A DNA stretch of 64,000 nt from Robinsoniella peoriensis (GTDB lineage: Bacteria > Bacillota > Clostridia > Lachnospirales > Lachnospiraceae), in assembly GCF_042680125.1 (NCBI RefSeq), contig NZ_JBHTNY010000001.1; one strand, 5' to 3'. The translations under genes and the position numbers were made by a program. The notes beneath the pieces were generated by a model. It had not been told where the DNA came from, searched no databases, and saw nothing but the letters and a program-made list of their open reading frames with translations. Shown piece after piece: positions 53,014-61,765 of this stretch. The stretch's first letter is position 1. The number at the start of each line of letters is the position of its first letter.

Positions 53014-54225
53014 TTAAGCATTAAACATGATGCGTTCGCTGCTGAATGCTTTTGCAATGATTGCAGTTACTGCACCGCCCACCAGAACGGTAATTCCAAG
53101 AGTCATGGCAAAGTGAAGTACAGTTAATTCTCTGGTAAAGATTTCGCCAAGTGCTATACTGCAGTTATAGATTGGTATCAGGTATTCGTAAGTTGCGTGA
53201 CCTGAGGATGGAGAAATCATGGTAAAAAGTCCTGCAACAATAACAATGATGTATAAAGGAGTTACATAAGATGCTGCTTCTTTCACAGTGCGGGCGAATA
53301 CCGATACAATTCCAACCAGTGCCACATATAAAAATGCAAGAGCTATGATAATTGCAGCAATCATAATAATCTGCCCCGCAGTAAAGGTAACCGTCATATT
53401 TTCCGCACCCATAGATGCCATGGACTTGGGAAGAGAAACAGTTAAAGCAATAATATATACGGAAGCGGACATAATGGACAGCGTCATTAGTGCCAGAAGC
53501 TTGCCAAGGGCTATTTCAAAACGGCTGATTGGTGTGACTAACATGCTGGCCAGAGTACCGCGTTCTTTTTCGCCGGTAATCGAGTCGGTACCCAGTGACA
53601 TCGTTCCTGCAAATAAAAGGATAGTTACCAGGTAAGGCAGCAGCATGGCAAGGAATTGACCGGAAGCTTTAGCATCATCCTGAATAATGGAATTCTGATT
53701 CGTGTTGTCAATTGTAAATATGGTTATCATATCCAGGTTACCCAGCCGGTCAGCCAATAATGCCTTCTGATATCCGTTCAGGGATGTTGTGAATTCGTCG
53801 TGGGCATGTTGGGAATAATTTTCTGACGGATTATAAAAAGTCTGAATGTCAGGAATTGGATCCCCCTCTTTATAATTTGCAATCTGCTGGCTGAAATCCT
53901 GAGGAAAGACTACCAGCAGATCGAGCTTACCGTTATAAATGTCATCTTTTGCAGCATCCAGAGTTTCGTCTGTTTTCAGATAGGAAACATTTGCTTTACC
54001 GATAAAATCCGCCATATGTCCGGCCATATCTTCCGGTGCATTCTGGATAGAAACCGTGGCAACATGCTCTTTGGTATTCTGTGATTCCTTATTGCCCAAA
54101 TAACCCATGAGGCTGTAAATTCCAACCATAAGTACTACGGGAAGGATAAATAGTGAGAAGATCATTTTTGAATCTTTGAAGACACGCTTTAATTCTTTGC
54201 AATAAATTGCTTTTGTTCCGTTCAT
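53014..54225 (-). CDS. ABC-2 type exporter permease, NatB-like
   Basis: 403 residues: one N-terminal membrane helix, a large extracytoplasmic loop of about 150 residues (DETLDAAKDDIYNGKLDLLVVFPQDF), then five or six helices, as in NatB/YhgE-type permeases. LGTDSITGEKERGTLASMLVTPISR is the conserved cytoplasmic block. Start 2 bases after the ATPase gene stop, with AAAGGCGG upstream. Cargo could be Na+ or an antimicrobial/bile-type compound. Confidence 0.85.
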   Translation of the reverse strand: MNGTKAIYCKELKRVFKDSKMIFSLFILPVVLMVGIYSLMGYLGNKESQNTKEHVATVSIQNAPEDMAGHMADFIGKANVSYLKTDETLDAAKDDIYNGKLDLLVVFPQDFSQQIANYKEGDPIPDIQTFYNPSENYSQHAHDEFTTSLNGYQKALLADRLGNLDMITIFTIDNTNQNSIIQDDAKASGQFLAMLLPYLVTILLFAGTMSLGTDSITGEKERGTLASMLVTPISRFEIALGKLLALMTLSIMSASVYIIALTVSLPKSMASMGAENMTVTFTAGQIIMIAAIIIALAFLYVALVGIVSVFARTVKEAASYVTPLYIIVIVAGLFTMISPSSGHATYEYLIPIYNCSIALGEIFTRELTVLHFAMTLGITVLVGGAVTAIIAKAFSSERIMFNA

Positions 54226-54227
54226 GT

Positions 54228-55001
54228 TTATACCGCCTTTCCATAAGTCTGGTACAGTTTAAAGAAAGCATCCTCCAGATCGTCACATCCTGTCTGGTTT
54301 AAGATATCTTCCAGTGTACCTTCTATTGTTAATTCTCCGTCAATAATAATCGCAATACGGTCACAGAGCTTCTCTGCTTCGGACATGATATGCGTAGACA
54401 TGATAATTAATTTACCTTCTTTTTTCAGCTTCTGCAGATAATCAGTAACTGCACGTGCCGTAATGATATCCAGTCCTGTTGTGGGTTCATCGAAGATGAT
54501 TACCTTGGGATCGTGAATTAAGCTTACTGCAATGGCGGCTTTCTGCTTCATACCGGTGGACAGTTCTTCTATTTTCTTATTTTCAAATTCCTTTATTCCG
54601 AAATGTTTGAAAAGCTCGTCCCTGCGCTGGTTGATGGTTTCTTCTGAGAGCCCGTGCAGTTTCCCGAAAAATCCCATGAGGTATTTTGGTGAAAACTGAG
54701 GATCCAGTTTGATCTCATTTGTTAAAAATCCTATATTTTCACGAACTTTGGCGGAATCCTTTATAGTGTCATATCCACATACGGATATACTTCCGCTGGA
54801 AGGCTTCAGGAGCGTAGCCATACAACGAAGGGTAGTGGTTTTGCCGGCACCGTTTGTTCCCAGAAGGCCGAAGATCTCTCCTTCATGAGCCTTCAGATTA
54901 AGATCGGAAACTGCTGTTTTTTTAGTGTTCTTTGCTTTTTGTTCTTTTTGCTGCTTCTTGTTCAGGTGATAAATTTTAGAAAGATTTTTAATTTCAACCA
55001 T
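54228..55001 (-). CDS. ABC exporter ATPase, NatA-like
   Basis: 257 residues. Walker A GTNGAGKTT, signature LSTGMKQKA, Walker B VIIFDEPTTGLD, switch His in MSTHIMSEAE. A basic insertion of about 15 residues (KKQQKEQKAKNTKKT) after the first strand is unusual. ATG preceded by AAAGGA. Forms an exporter with the NatB-like permease just downstream; the family powers Na+ or drug/peptide efflux. Confidence 0.88.
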   Translation of the reverse strand: MVEIKNLSKIYHLNKKQQKEQKAKNTKKTAVSDLNLKAHEGEIFGLLGTNGAGKTTTLRCMATLLKPSSGSISVCGYDTIKDSAKVRENIGFLTNEIKLDPQFSPKYLMGFFGKLHGLSEETINQRRDELFKHFGIKEFENKKIEELSTGMKQKAAIAVSLIHDPKVIIFDEPTTGLDIITARAVTDYLQKLKKEGKLIIMSTHIMSEAEKLCDRIAIIIDGELTIEGTLEDILNQTGCDDLEDAFFKLYQTYGKAV

Positions 55002-55019
55002 AATATGTCCTTTCTGTTG

Positions 55020-55772
55020 CTAATGATTTTTGGGTTTTGAAAGTTTTAAAGAGGTAATGGAGTATACCATAACCTGTAATAACCATATTGCACCAACGAT
55101 TAAAAAGGGAAGGGTTCCAATTTCAAATGATGGACCCAGCAGGATTAAAAAAATCAGGATGAACACATAAAAGATCTGTGAAATGCGAAACGCTTTGTAA
55201 GCTGACTTATAAGCAACTTGCTTTTCCTGTTCATCACAACTTTTCAACCATTGTTTCTGAAAGTTGAAATCCAGAGGATCCCCTTTCTTTTCCGGATTAA
55301 TTTCCTGATCCAGCCCGATAATCTTCCGCTGAAGGAGTGCTAATGTAAGTGACAACGTGATAAATGCCAGCATGCAGATCAGCTGGGTGGCTGCGCCCCC
55401 TTTGTGAATGTCTATAATTCCGATACAGAAAGCGATCATTGCCAGAATAGGACCGATTTCACTTGCCATCAGGGAAATGGAAAGCTTTCGTTCCGTCTGA
55501 ATGATGGAATCGGAATCTTCCTGATCCCACAACTTGAATTCCTTTTTAGAGATACGGTATAAAACGTAGGAAATCAAAAGGGCTATGGCATCAAACACAA
55601 CACTCATATAAATGGAGTATCGAATCAAGATGCCGGATACCGTATTCCCCACACTGGTTAAACTAGCTTCAGTTGAAGCAAAAAGATAACCCGCGATTCC
55701 TCCGAGTACACCTGCCAGAAAAATGACTAGAAAAAAGCGGATTAAGACAATCCTTTTTCTATTCTTCATCAT
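55020..55772 (-). CDS. DUF3169-like integral membrane protein
   Basis: 250 residues with about six membrane segments and no catalytic motif. Position between an XRE regulator and an ABC exporter is typical of DUF3169 proteins in Bacillota; function unknown. Start ATG-ATG at 55772 follows GAGGAGGG and overlaps the regulator gene by 14 bases, so the two are translationally coupled. A longer frame to 55811 has no ribosome binding site. Confidence 0.7.
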   Translation of the reverse strand: MMKNRKRIVLIRFFLVIFLAGVLGGIAGYLFASTEASLTSVGNTVSGILIRYSIYMSVVFDAIALLISYVLYRISKKEFKLWDQEDSDSIIQTERKLSISLMASEIGPILAMIAFCIGIIDIHKGGAATQLICMLAFITLSLTLALLQRKIIGLDQEINPEKKGDPLDFNFQKQWLKSCDEQEKQVAYKSAYKAFRISQIFYVFILIFLILLGPSFEIGTLPFLIVGAIWLLQVMVYSITSLKLSKPKNH

Positions 55773-55977
55773 CTTCTCCCTCCTCATAACTAAATATTTC
55801 TTCAACACCAACCCCGCAGACTTTGGCTATTTTAAGTGCTAAAGTTACTGAGGGGGAATAATCGCCCCGTTCAATCAAACTGATTGTCTGCCTGGATGCA
55901 CCTACCAGGCTTCCCAGTTGCTGCTGGTTAATTCCCAGCTTTGCGCGGAATTCTTTCAAGCGATTGTATAAGGGCAT
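55759..55977 (-). CDS. XRE-family (Cro/C1-type) transcriptional regulator
   Basis: 72 residues, a single HTH_3 domain (LKEFRAKLGINQQQLGSLVGASRQTISLIERGDYSPSVTLALKIAKV) with an acidic tail, like YozG/HTH regulators of ABC exporter operons. ATG at 55977 follows AAAGGGG; a longer frame to 56016 is rejected. First gene of a four-gene operon. Three operator-like dyads lie just upstream. Confidence 0.9.
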   Translation of the reverse strand: MPLYNRLKEFRAKLGINQQQLGSLVGASRQTISLIERGDYSPSVTLALKIAKVCGVGVEEIFSYEEGEDDEE

Positions 55978-56020
55978 ATGATCATCCCCTTTCTTATAAC
56001 AATTTTTATAATCCATGGAG

Positions 56021-56092
56021 TGACAAAGAATTAAGTCAAAATGACAATTATTCTTGTCAAAGACAGTATAGCAATGACAAGAATAGTTGTCA
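56021..56092 (-). promoter_or_regulatory. Three phased operator-like dyads upstream of the XRE operon
   Basis: TGACAA-N6-TTGTCA at 56042-56059 and 56075-56092 (both perfect in the half-sites) and a weaker TGACAA-N6-AAGTCA at 56021-56038. Start-to-start distances are 21 and 33 bases, near two and three helical turns, so the sites face one side of the DNA. The two strong sites are also an inverted repeat of each other with one mismatch. Likely binding sites of the XRE regulator. Confidence 0.7.
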
Positions 56093-56118
56093 AGAAGAAA
56101 ATTACAAGAATTGTAAAT

Positions 56119-58017
56119 TCATCGATGTATCAGATCTGGTTCCACCTTTTTTATATAAGTTTCCAATGAGCTCCGGTCAATCAGCGCAGGTACAACCCCT
56201 TGCCTGGAAGTACAGAACCCTGCGGCATAACTGGCAATCCGTATGGCTTCATCCAGGCTGTAACCATACAGAAGATAAGAGGCAAGAGCAGATATGAAGG
56301 CATCTGCGGCGCCTGTGTTGTCAACAGATACAAAACCAACAGCCGGATAATAACGCTCAAGACCGTTTGATTTAACGTAGCATCCCCGGTGTCCAAGGGT
56401 GATAATCACGGTGCTTACGCCTTTACTTAGAAAACAGTCTGCCTGTTCGGGAAGTGTACGGATGCCCGGACAGAGAGAAATCATTTCGATCTGGTTTGGT
56501 ATAAAAATATCAATATTTTTAAGAATAGAATCGGGTATCCGGTCCAGAAGTGTTGGCTTTAGGATAGTCCTGGCGCCGTACTTTTTTGCGGTTTGTGCTG
56601 CTGTCTCAATAGTAAAATCAGGTATTTCGGTTGGCAGCAGGCAATAACCCGCATTTTCAAATAGCCGTTCATTATTTATAATATCCTGGGCTGTCACATT
56701 CTGGTTTGCCCCGGTAAGGATAGAAATCGTACTTTCCCCGTCATTTTGTACATGTATGTAAGCTTTTCCCGTGCTGGCGCTAAGATCCCTTCCGATTCCC
56801 TGTATATCTACACCATTTTCCTTCATAGCACTGTAAATCAGAGCGGAATCATAGTCAGTTCCAACCTTGCCGATCAGGGAGACGGGATGACCCAGGCGGG
56901 CAGCGCCGATTGCCTGATTTACGCCTTTCCCTCCCGGGAAAGTAGTGGAACGGCTTGTGCTGACTGCTTTTCCGGAATGAGGCAGCTCATCTAGATTTAA
57001 TGTGACATCAATATTGATGCCTCCGACCACTACAATTTTCGGGGAACGGTTTGGATAGGGAACATCCAGACTGGCAGTGTGGTCCAGTATGGATGTCTGG
57101 TAAAAGCTGAGATCAGAAAATTCTCTTTTTTCACATTCTTCAATCAAGTGTCTGCAAATAAATTTTCCAAATTCATAGTAAGGAACCGGAATACCGGAAA
57201 TTCCAGGGTATTGAATTTCCTCCGGGACATCATCCTTCAGCGTAATGAGAGAAATATCATATGGAATCCGATAATGGAATTTGTCCAGCTGCTCGTAGAG
57301 AGCAAGGCATAATGAAAAGTGCGAACATAAAATGCCGGTGAGTTTCCGTGCGACAATATCTGAATACCAGCTTTCAGAATCTGTTGATAGAACCATGCTG
57401 TCGGTAAACGGAATCTGATTGTCGTACAGGCATTTTTTGAACCCATCCAGAATGAGCTGTGAGCGGTGTGTGCCGGGTGACAGGAGACAGGCAATTTTAT
57501 GATGTTTATATTCAACCAGAATCCTGGCGGCCTGGTACCCCAGAGAGGAAAAATCAATGCAATAGCTGTTATCCGGAGCTGATGGTCCACAAACAGCATA
57601 TGTAATATTCAATTTTGCAAAATGGTGTCCGTGACAGAGGCTTTGGCTGCTTACCGGATCCCAGATAACGCCGTCTACCTTGTTTTTACAGAGTGCAGTT
57701 ATATTTTTCAACTCTTCCTGCGCGCTGTTAATACTGTCACAGATTAAAATATGATAGCCGTTTTCCCGTGCGGAGGACATTATTCCATCCAGCAGAAGAC
57801 GGGATTTTGAGGCGGATTTTAATAATACACCCAATACAAAAGTTTTAGCAGTAGATGCAATTTTTGCCGAGGAATAGGGGGTATAATTATATTCTTTAAC
57901 GATTTTCAAAACACGGTTTCTGGTTTCGGCATTGATGTTCTCATCCTTGCTGTTTACGATCTTAGAAACGGTGGAAATGGATACACCGGCTAAACCGGCA
58001 ATTTCTTTAATTGTCAT
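56119..58017 (-). CDS. LacI-family regulator fused to ribokinase (PfkB)
   Basis: 632 residues, one unbroken frame. Residues about 1-315: LacI repressor with HTH (TIKEIAGLAGVSISTVSKIVNS) and periplasmic-binding-like sensor domain. Residues about 325-632: complete ribokinase: motif 1 TFPGGKGVNQAIGAARLG, motif 2 DNTGAADAFISAL with catalytic base D572 (usual GAGD is GAAD here). The protein could bind DNA near 58190 and also phosphorylate ribose, linking repression to substrate or product. Divergent from nucleoside hydrolase and transporter genes. ATG with GGAG upstream. Confidence 0.92.
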   Translation of the reverse strand: MTIKEIAGLAGVSISTVSKIVNSKDENINAETRNRVLKIVKEYNYTPYSSAKIASTAKTFVLGVLLKSASKSRLLLDGIMSSARENGYHILICDSINSAQEELKNITALCKNKVDGVIWDPVSSQSLCHGHHFAKLNITYAVCGPSAPDNSYCIDFSSLGYQAARILVEYKHHKIACLLSPGTHRSQLILDGFKKCLYDNQIPFTDSMVLSTDSESWYSDIVARKLTGILCSHFSLCLALYEQLDKFHYRIPYDISLITLKDDVPEEIQYPGISGIPVPYYEFGKFICRHLIEECEKREFSDLSFYQTSILDHTASLDVPYPNRSPKIVVVGGINIDVTLNLDELPHSGKAVSTSRSTTFPGGKGVNQAIGAARLGHPVSLIGKVGTDYDSALIYSAMKENGVDIQGIGRDLSASTGKAYIHVQNDGESTISILTGANQNVTAQDIINNERLFENAGYCLLPTEIPDFTIETAAQTAKKYGARTILKPTLLDRIPDSILKNIDIFIPNQIEMISLCPGIRTLPEQADCFLSKGVSTVIITLGHRGCYVKSNGLERYYPAVGFVSVDNTGAADAFISALASYLLYGYSLDEAIRIASYAAGFCTSRQGVVPALIDRSSLETYIKKVEPDLIHR

Positions 58018-58184
58018 ATCACTATTACTCCAAGTTTAAAAAAGGGTTGTCAGGTGTGCTTGCAATGACATAATTATCATATATGAACTGTATTTTGTCA
58101 ATTGCTATTTGACTTAAATTGTATAAATAGCACAAAAAACAATTTTCTGAAATAGTTATATCTAACAAAGTATGAAGAATAGTA

Positions 58185-58212
58185 TTGACATAAAACGAAA
58201 ACGTGATAAGAT
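58185..58212 (+). promoter_or_regulatory. Promoter with LacI-type operator in the spacer
   Basis: TTGACA (58185-58190), 16 bases, TAAGAT (58207-58212). The spacer AACGAAAACGT resembles the central half of LacI/RbsR-type operators, placing a repressor between the -35 and -10 hexamers of the nucleoside transporter operon. Confidence 0.6.
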
Positions 58213-58294
58213 AACATCAAGAAATTGATTTAAGAAAATTATTTTCCTAAACTAGCAATTATATTTTGAAAGGAGGAGCAGAGGAACTTAATTG

Positions 58295-58414
58295 ATGTTG
58301 CAGCTTATATTGTTGATGCAAAGTATAGAACTGCAATTGTATACTAAATCTATCATCTTATATACACAAGAAAAATACGCATGTGATCTGCAGGACAGAA
58401 TTTGCAGAAATTGA
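58295..58414 (+). other. Possible 39-residue leader reading frame
   Basis: ATG at 58295 runs 39 codons to TGA at 58412-58414; AGAGG lies 10 bases upstream and AGGAGG 18 bases upstream. It begins with a Leu-rich stretch. No homology is recognised; it may be only chance within the leader. Confidence 0.2.
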
Positions 58415-58457
58415 GAAGATGCGTAAAATAAAAATTCTCTTACAGGAGGAAGTTGAA

Positions 58458-59369
58458 ATGACAGACCAGGAATTAATCAGGAAATTAGAAAAACCGGCAG
58501 GTCCGGTAGACGTTGTAATCGATACGGACACTTACAATGAGATTGATGACCAGTATGCTTTGGCTTATTTGATTAAGTCAGGGGAGAAATTAAGGCTGAA
58601 AGCAATCTATGCGGCACCTTTTCACAATGAAAAGTCTGCTGGACCCGGAGATGGAATGGAGAAGAGCTATCAGGAGATTATGAATGTGCTGGAGCTGATG
58701 GAACGGGAGGATTTAAAGGAAAATGTCTTTAAGGGGGCGGTTAAATATCTGCCGGATGAATCGCAGCCGGTAGAATCAGCTGCAGTAAGAGATCTTGTGG
58801 AAAGAGCTATGGAGAGAAAAGAGGATGATCCTCTTTATATTATTGCCATAGGTGCAATTACCAACATTGCTTCTGCAATTATTATGGAACCGGAAATTGT
58901 AAACAGGGTGGTAGTGATCTGGCTGGGGGGACATGCCTATGACTGGCACGATAACAGGGAGTTTAATTTATTCCAGGATGTTGCGGCAGCCAGAGTAGTG
59001 TTTGATTCAAAAGTACCGCTGGTACAGCTGCCCTGTATGGGAGTTGTTTCCCATTTTGCGACTACTGGTCCGGAACTTAAGTATTGGCTGTCCGGCAAGA
59101 ACAAGCTTTGTGACTATCTGGTAGATGTAACGGCCGCGGAGGCGGACAAATATGAAGAAAGCGCCTGCTGGAGCAGGGCAATCTGGGATGTTGCGGCGGT
59201 AGCATGGCTGCTGGATGAGTCCTTTATGCTGGATCGTTATGAACACAGCCCGGTTCCGGAGTACGATGACCGGTATGCCTTTGACCGGACACGGCATCTG
59301 ATTAAATATGTTTATGCCATTAACAGAGACCGGCTGTTTGAAGACTTATTTCATAAACTGACAAGTTAA
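58458..59369 (+). CDS. Nucleoside hydrolase (IUNH family)
   Basis: 303 residues, cytoplasmic. Hydrolyses the N-glycosidic bond of nucleosides to ribose plus base. The Ca2+/ribose binding motif appears as IDTDTYNEIDDQYALAY (D22, D24, D30, D31), the longer-loop version of DTDxxxDD seen in a Bacillota subgroup. Late block SRAIWDVAAVAWL supplies the conserved Asp. ATG 58458 follows AGGAGG; upstream in-frame starts are rejected. First gene of an operon with a CUT1 transporter; the ribose made would feed the ribokinase encoded divergently. Confidence 0.87.
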   Translation: MTDQELIRKLEKPAGPVDVVIDTDTYNEIDDQYALAYLIKSGEKLRLKAIYAAPFHNEKSAGPGDGMEKSYQEIMNVLELMEREDLKENVFKGAVKYLPDESQPVESAAVRDLVERAMERKEDDPLYIIAIGAITNIASAIIMEPEIVNRVVVIWLGGHAYDWHDNREFNLFQDVAAARVVFDSKVPLVQLPCMGVVSHFATTGPELKYWLSGKNKLCDYLVDVTAAEADKYEESACWSRAIWDVAAVAWLLDESFMLDRYEHSPVPEYDDRYAFDRTRHLIKYVYAINRDRLFEDLFHKLTS

Positions 59370-59400
59370 ATATAAGAAGAAAATGATGGAGGAAATTACG

Positions 59401-60852
59401 ATGAAAAAAAGAGTTGCAGCAATATTATTAACGGTAACGATGACAGTATCTGCATTGACCGGTTGTGCAGGAACAGGTCAGGAGAAAGAGACGCAGGCGT
59501 CAGGAACAGGGGAAACAGCAGGCAGTGAAAAGAGAAGCAGTGATACCGGCAAGGAAGCTGAGTCTCAGAGCAGCGACGGCAAAGCCGGGAATTCTAACAA
59601 AGCAGATGCAAAGTCAGATACTGCCCAAAAGCCCTTTGAAGGTCAGACAATTACCTGGGTATCACAGGGAGTAGGTGACAATGCATGGGAAGGTCAGACA
59701 AAACCTCTGATAGAAAAATTTGAGGAAGAGACCGGAGCAACGGTAAAGACAGAGTGGTATTCTTTTAAGGATTTATTTGAAGTAATAGAAGTGAAAGTGG
59801 GGTCAGGCTCCTCTGATTATGACGTATTAAGCGTGGATGTTCCAATGGTGGCAGGTTATGCTGACAGGGGCTATCTGGCACCTATGGATGAATATTTTAC
59901 CGAGGAAGAAAAAGGGCAGTTTATAGACTCGGCAGTGACGGCAGGCAGTTGGAATGGGAAATTCTATGCTCCTGCAATGAATACTTCTTCCCAGCTTCTC
60001 TGGTACAATAAGGCGCTGCTTCAAGAGGCGGGTATAGAAATGCCGGAGTCGGATACTGAGAACCGCCTGACCTGGGAACAGGTAGAAAAAATGGCGAAAG
60101 ACACCCTTGCTGCAGTTGATCCGGATGGAACTATGGGAATTGCCGGGCTTATGTTTCAGCAGGTAAGCAGAACTTACCAGATGAATCCTCTTGCAAACAG
60201 TCTGGGAGGAAAAAATATCGGAGATGACGGATACGGGGTAGATGGTGTCATTAATGATGAAAGCTGGGTAAAAGCTTGTACCTGGTATCAGAATCTCTAC
60301 CAGGAAGGAGTTTCGCTCAGAGGGATTACAGCAGATGAGGTTACGGATACCTTCACGGCTGGCAAAGTGGTATTTATGGTCGGCGGCACCTGGACGGAGG
60401 CAAATTGTACACAGAAGAGTTTTGAAGACTATGGTTACTGCCCGGTTCCGGCTTTTGAAGGACATGAAGATCAGGTGGGAACTTCAACAGGAAGCTGGCA
60501 TTTTGGTATCCCGGCTAATTCCCAGAACAAAGATCTGGCAGCTTATTTTATCAAATGGTTGTCTTTAGGAGAAGGAAATGACATGTGGCTTGATATTAAC
60601 CATGACGTTCCATCCACGAAGGCAGCAGTAGATGCAATTCTGAATGATGACAATGCCGATGGTATTATGAAAATAGCAGCATATGAAGCAGCAAATACAG
60701 CTGTTCCAAGGGCACTTACCCCAGGTTACACCGAGTATGATACGGTAATCACAAATACCTGGGAAGATATTCGCAACGGTACTGATGTGAAGACGGCACT
60801 TGACAATGCAGTATCTCAAATCAACACTGCAATGGAAAAATACAAAAAATAG
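59401..60852 (+). CDS. CUT1 ABC substrate-binding lipoprotein
   Basis: 483 residues. Lipobox LTGC (Cys about 21), a Ser/Gly/Lys/Glu-rich tether to about 75, then a family 1 solute-binding fold (ITWVSQGVGDNAWEGQTKPLIEKFEEETG, GKVVFMVGGTWTEA). ATG 59401 follows TGGAGGA. Cargo is a nucleoside or a sugar bearing one, inferred from the preceding hydrolase gene; CUT1 binding proteins usually take sugars, so specificity is open. Confidence 0.87.
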   Translation: MKKRVAAILLTVTMTVSALTGCAGTGQEKETQASGTGETAGSEKRSSDTGKEAESQSSDGKAGNSNKADAKSDTAQKPFEGQTITWVSQGVGDNAWEGQTKPLIEKFEEETGATVKTEWYSFKDLFEVIEVKVGSGSSDYDVLSVDVPMVAGYADRGYLAPMDEYFTEEEKGQFIDSAVTAGSWNGKFYAPAMNTSSQLLWYNKALLQEAGIEMPESDTENRLTWEQVEKMAKDTLAAVDPDGTMGIAGLMFQQVSRTYQMNPLANSLGGKNIGDDGYGVDGVINDESWVKACTWYQNLYQEGVSLRGITADEVTDTFTAGKVVFMVGGTWTEANCTQKSFEDYGYCPVPAFEGHEDQVGTSTGSWHFGIPANSQNKDLAAYFIKWLSLGEGNDMWLDINHDVPSTKAAVDAILNDDNADGIMKIAAYEAANTAVPRALTPGYTEYDTVITNTWEDIRNGTDVKTALDNAVSQINTAMEKYKK

Positions 60853-60871
60853 AAGGCACAGAGGTGATATC

Positions 60872-61765
60872 GTGTTTAATCTGACTAAAAAATACTGGTT
60901 TATTCCTTACCTTATGATACTGCCTGCATTTGTGCTTATACTTATATTTAAAATATCTCCGATTATAAGTACGCTGTTGGAGGGAATTATCATTGATTCA
61001 AAATTCACCTTACATACATATCTGACCCTATTTCAGGATCCTGTATTCTGGAATGCTTTATGGGTTACTATTGAAATTAATATTGTGATGATTCCACTTC
61101 AGGTACTGCTGGCATTCCTCATAGCTATGCTTGCCAATACTACCATTAAGGGCATTGGGATTTTCCGCACAATATTTTATCTGCCGGTAACCATTTCACT
61201 GACAGTAGCCACTATTTTATGGAACATGATGTTTAATCCTAATAACGGTATTATCAACAGTTTATTAAGTGTATTTGGAATCCCTGCCCAGGGATTCCTG
61301 ATCAGCAAGAGCCAGGCACTTTGGTGTATTGTTATTATTGCAACCTGGAAGGGTGTGGGCTACTGGATGATGTTTATCCTGGCAGGGCTTAAAAACATCG
61401 ATACATCCATTTATGAGTCGGCCAGAATTGATGGTGCCGGTTGGCTAAAGACAACAACCCGGATTACACTTCCTCTTATCAAGCGTGTTTTACTATTTGT
61501 ATTTATTGCAAATACCACTGCAAACGTACTTCTGTTTGTACCGATGCAGATGATTACAAATGGAGGGCCTGAAAATAGTACAAACGTGCTGATGTTTGAG
61601 GCATACAAATCTGCATTCAAGTTTATCGACCGTCCCAGATCCTCTGCAATCGTAACTGTGCTGCTGCTTATCATCGTATTGATCTGCTGCCTGCAGTCCT
61701 TTATTTTATCAGATAAGGATGATGATACAAACGGGAAGAAAAAGAAAGGGAGGAAGAGAGCATGA
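60872..61765 (+). CDS. CUT1 ABC permease, MalF/UgpA-like
   Basis: 297 residues, six membrane segments, EAA-type loop IYESARIDGAGWLKTTTRITLPLIK. GTG start at 60872 with GAGGTGAT 4 bases upstream; a frame reaching back into the binding-protein gene is rejected. The C terminus is strongly basic (KKKKGRKRA). Overlaps the next gene by 4 bases. Confidence 0.9.
   Translation: MFNLTKKYWFIPYLMILPAFVLILIFKISPIISTLLEGIIIDSKFTLHTYLTLFQDPVFWNALWVTIEINIVMIPLQVLLAFLIAMLANTTIKGIGIFRTIFYLPVTISLTVATILWNMMFNPNNGIINSLLSVFGIPAQGFLISKSQALWCIVIIATWKGVGYWMMFILAGLKNIDTSIYESARIDGAGWLKTTTRITLPLIKRVLLFVFIANTTANVLLFVPMQMITNGGPENSTNVLMFEAYKSAFKFIDRPRSSAIVTVLLLIIVLICCLQSFILSDKDDDTNGKKKKGRKRA

Larger units (their letters stand above)
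58018..58457. other. Divergent control region of the nucleoside locus
   Basis: 440 bases between the LacI-ribokinase gene and the nucleoside hydrolase gene. Holds a good rightward promoter with an operator-like CGAAAACG element (58185-58212), a long leader, an AAAGGAGG far from any gene start (58270-58276), and a small possible reading frame (58295-58414). Confidence 0.6.
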
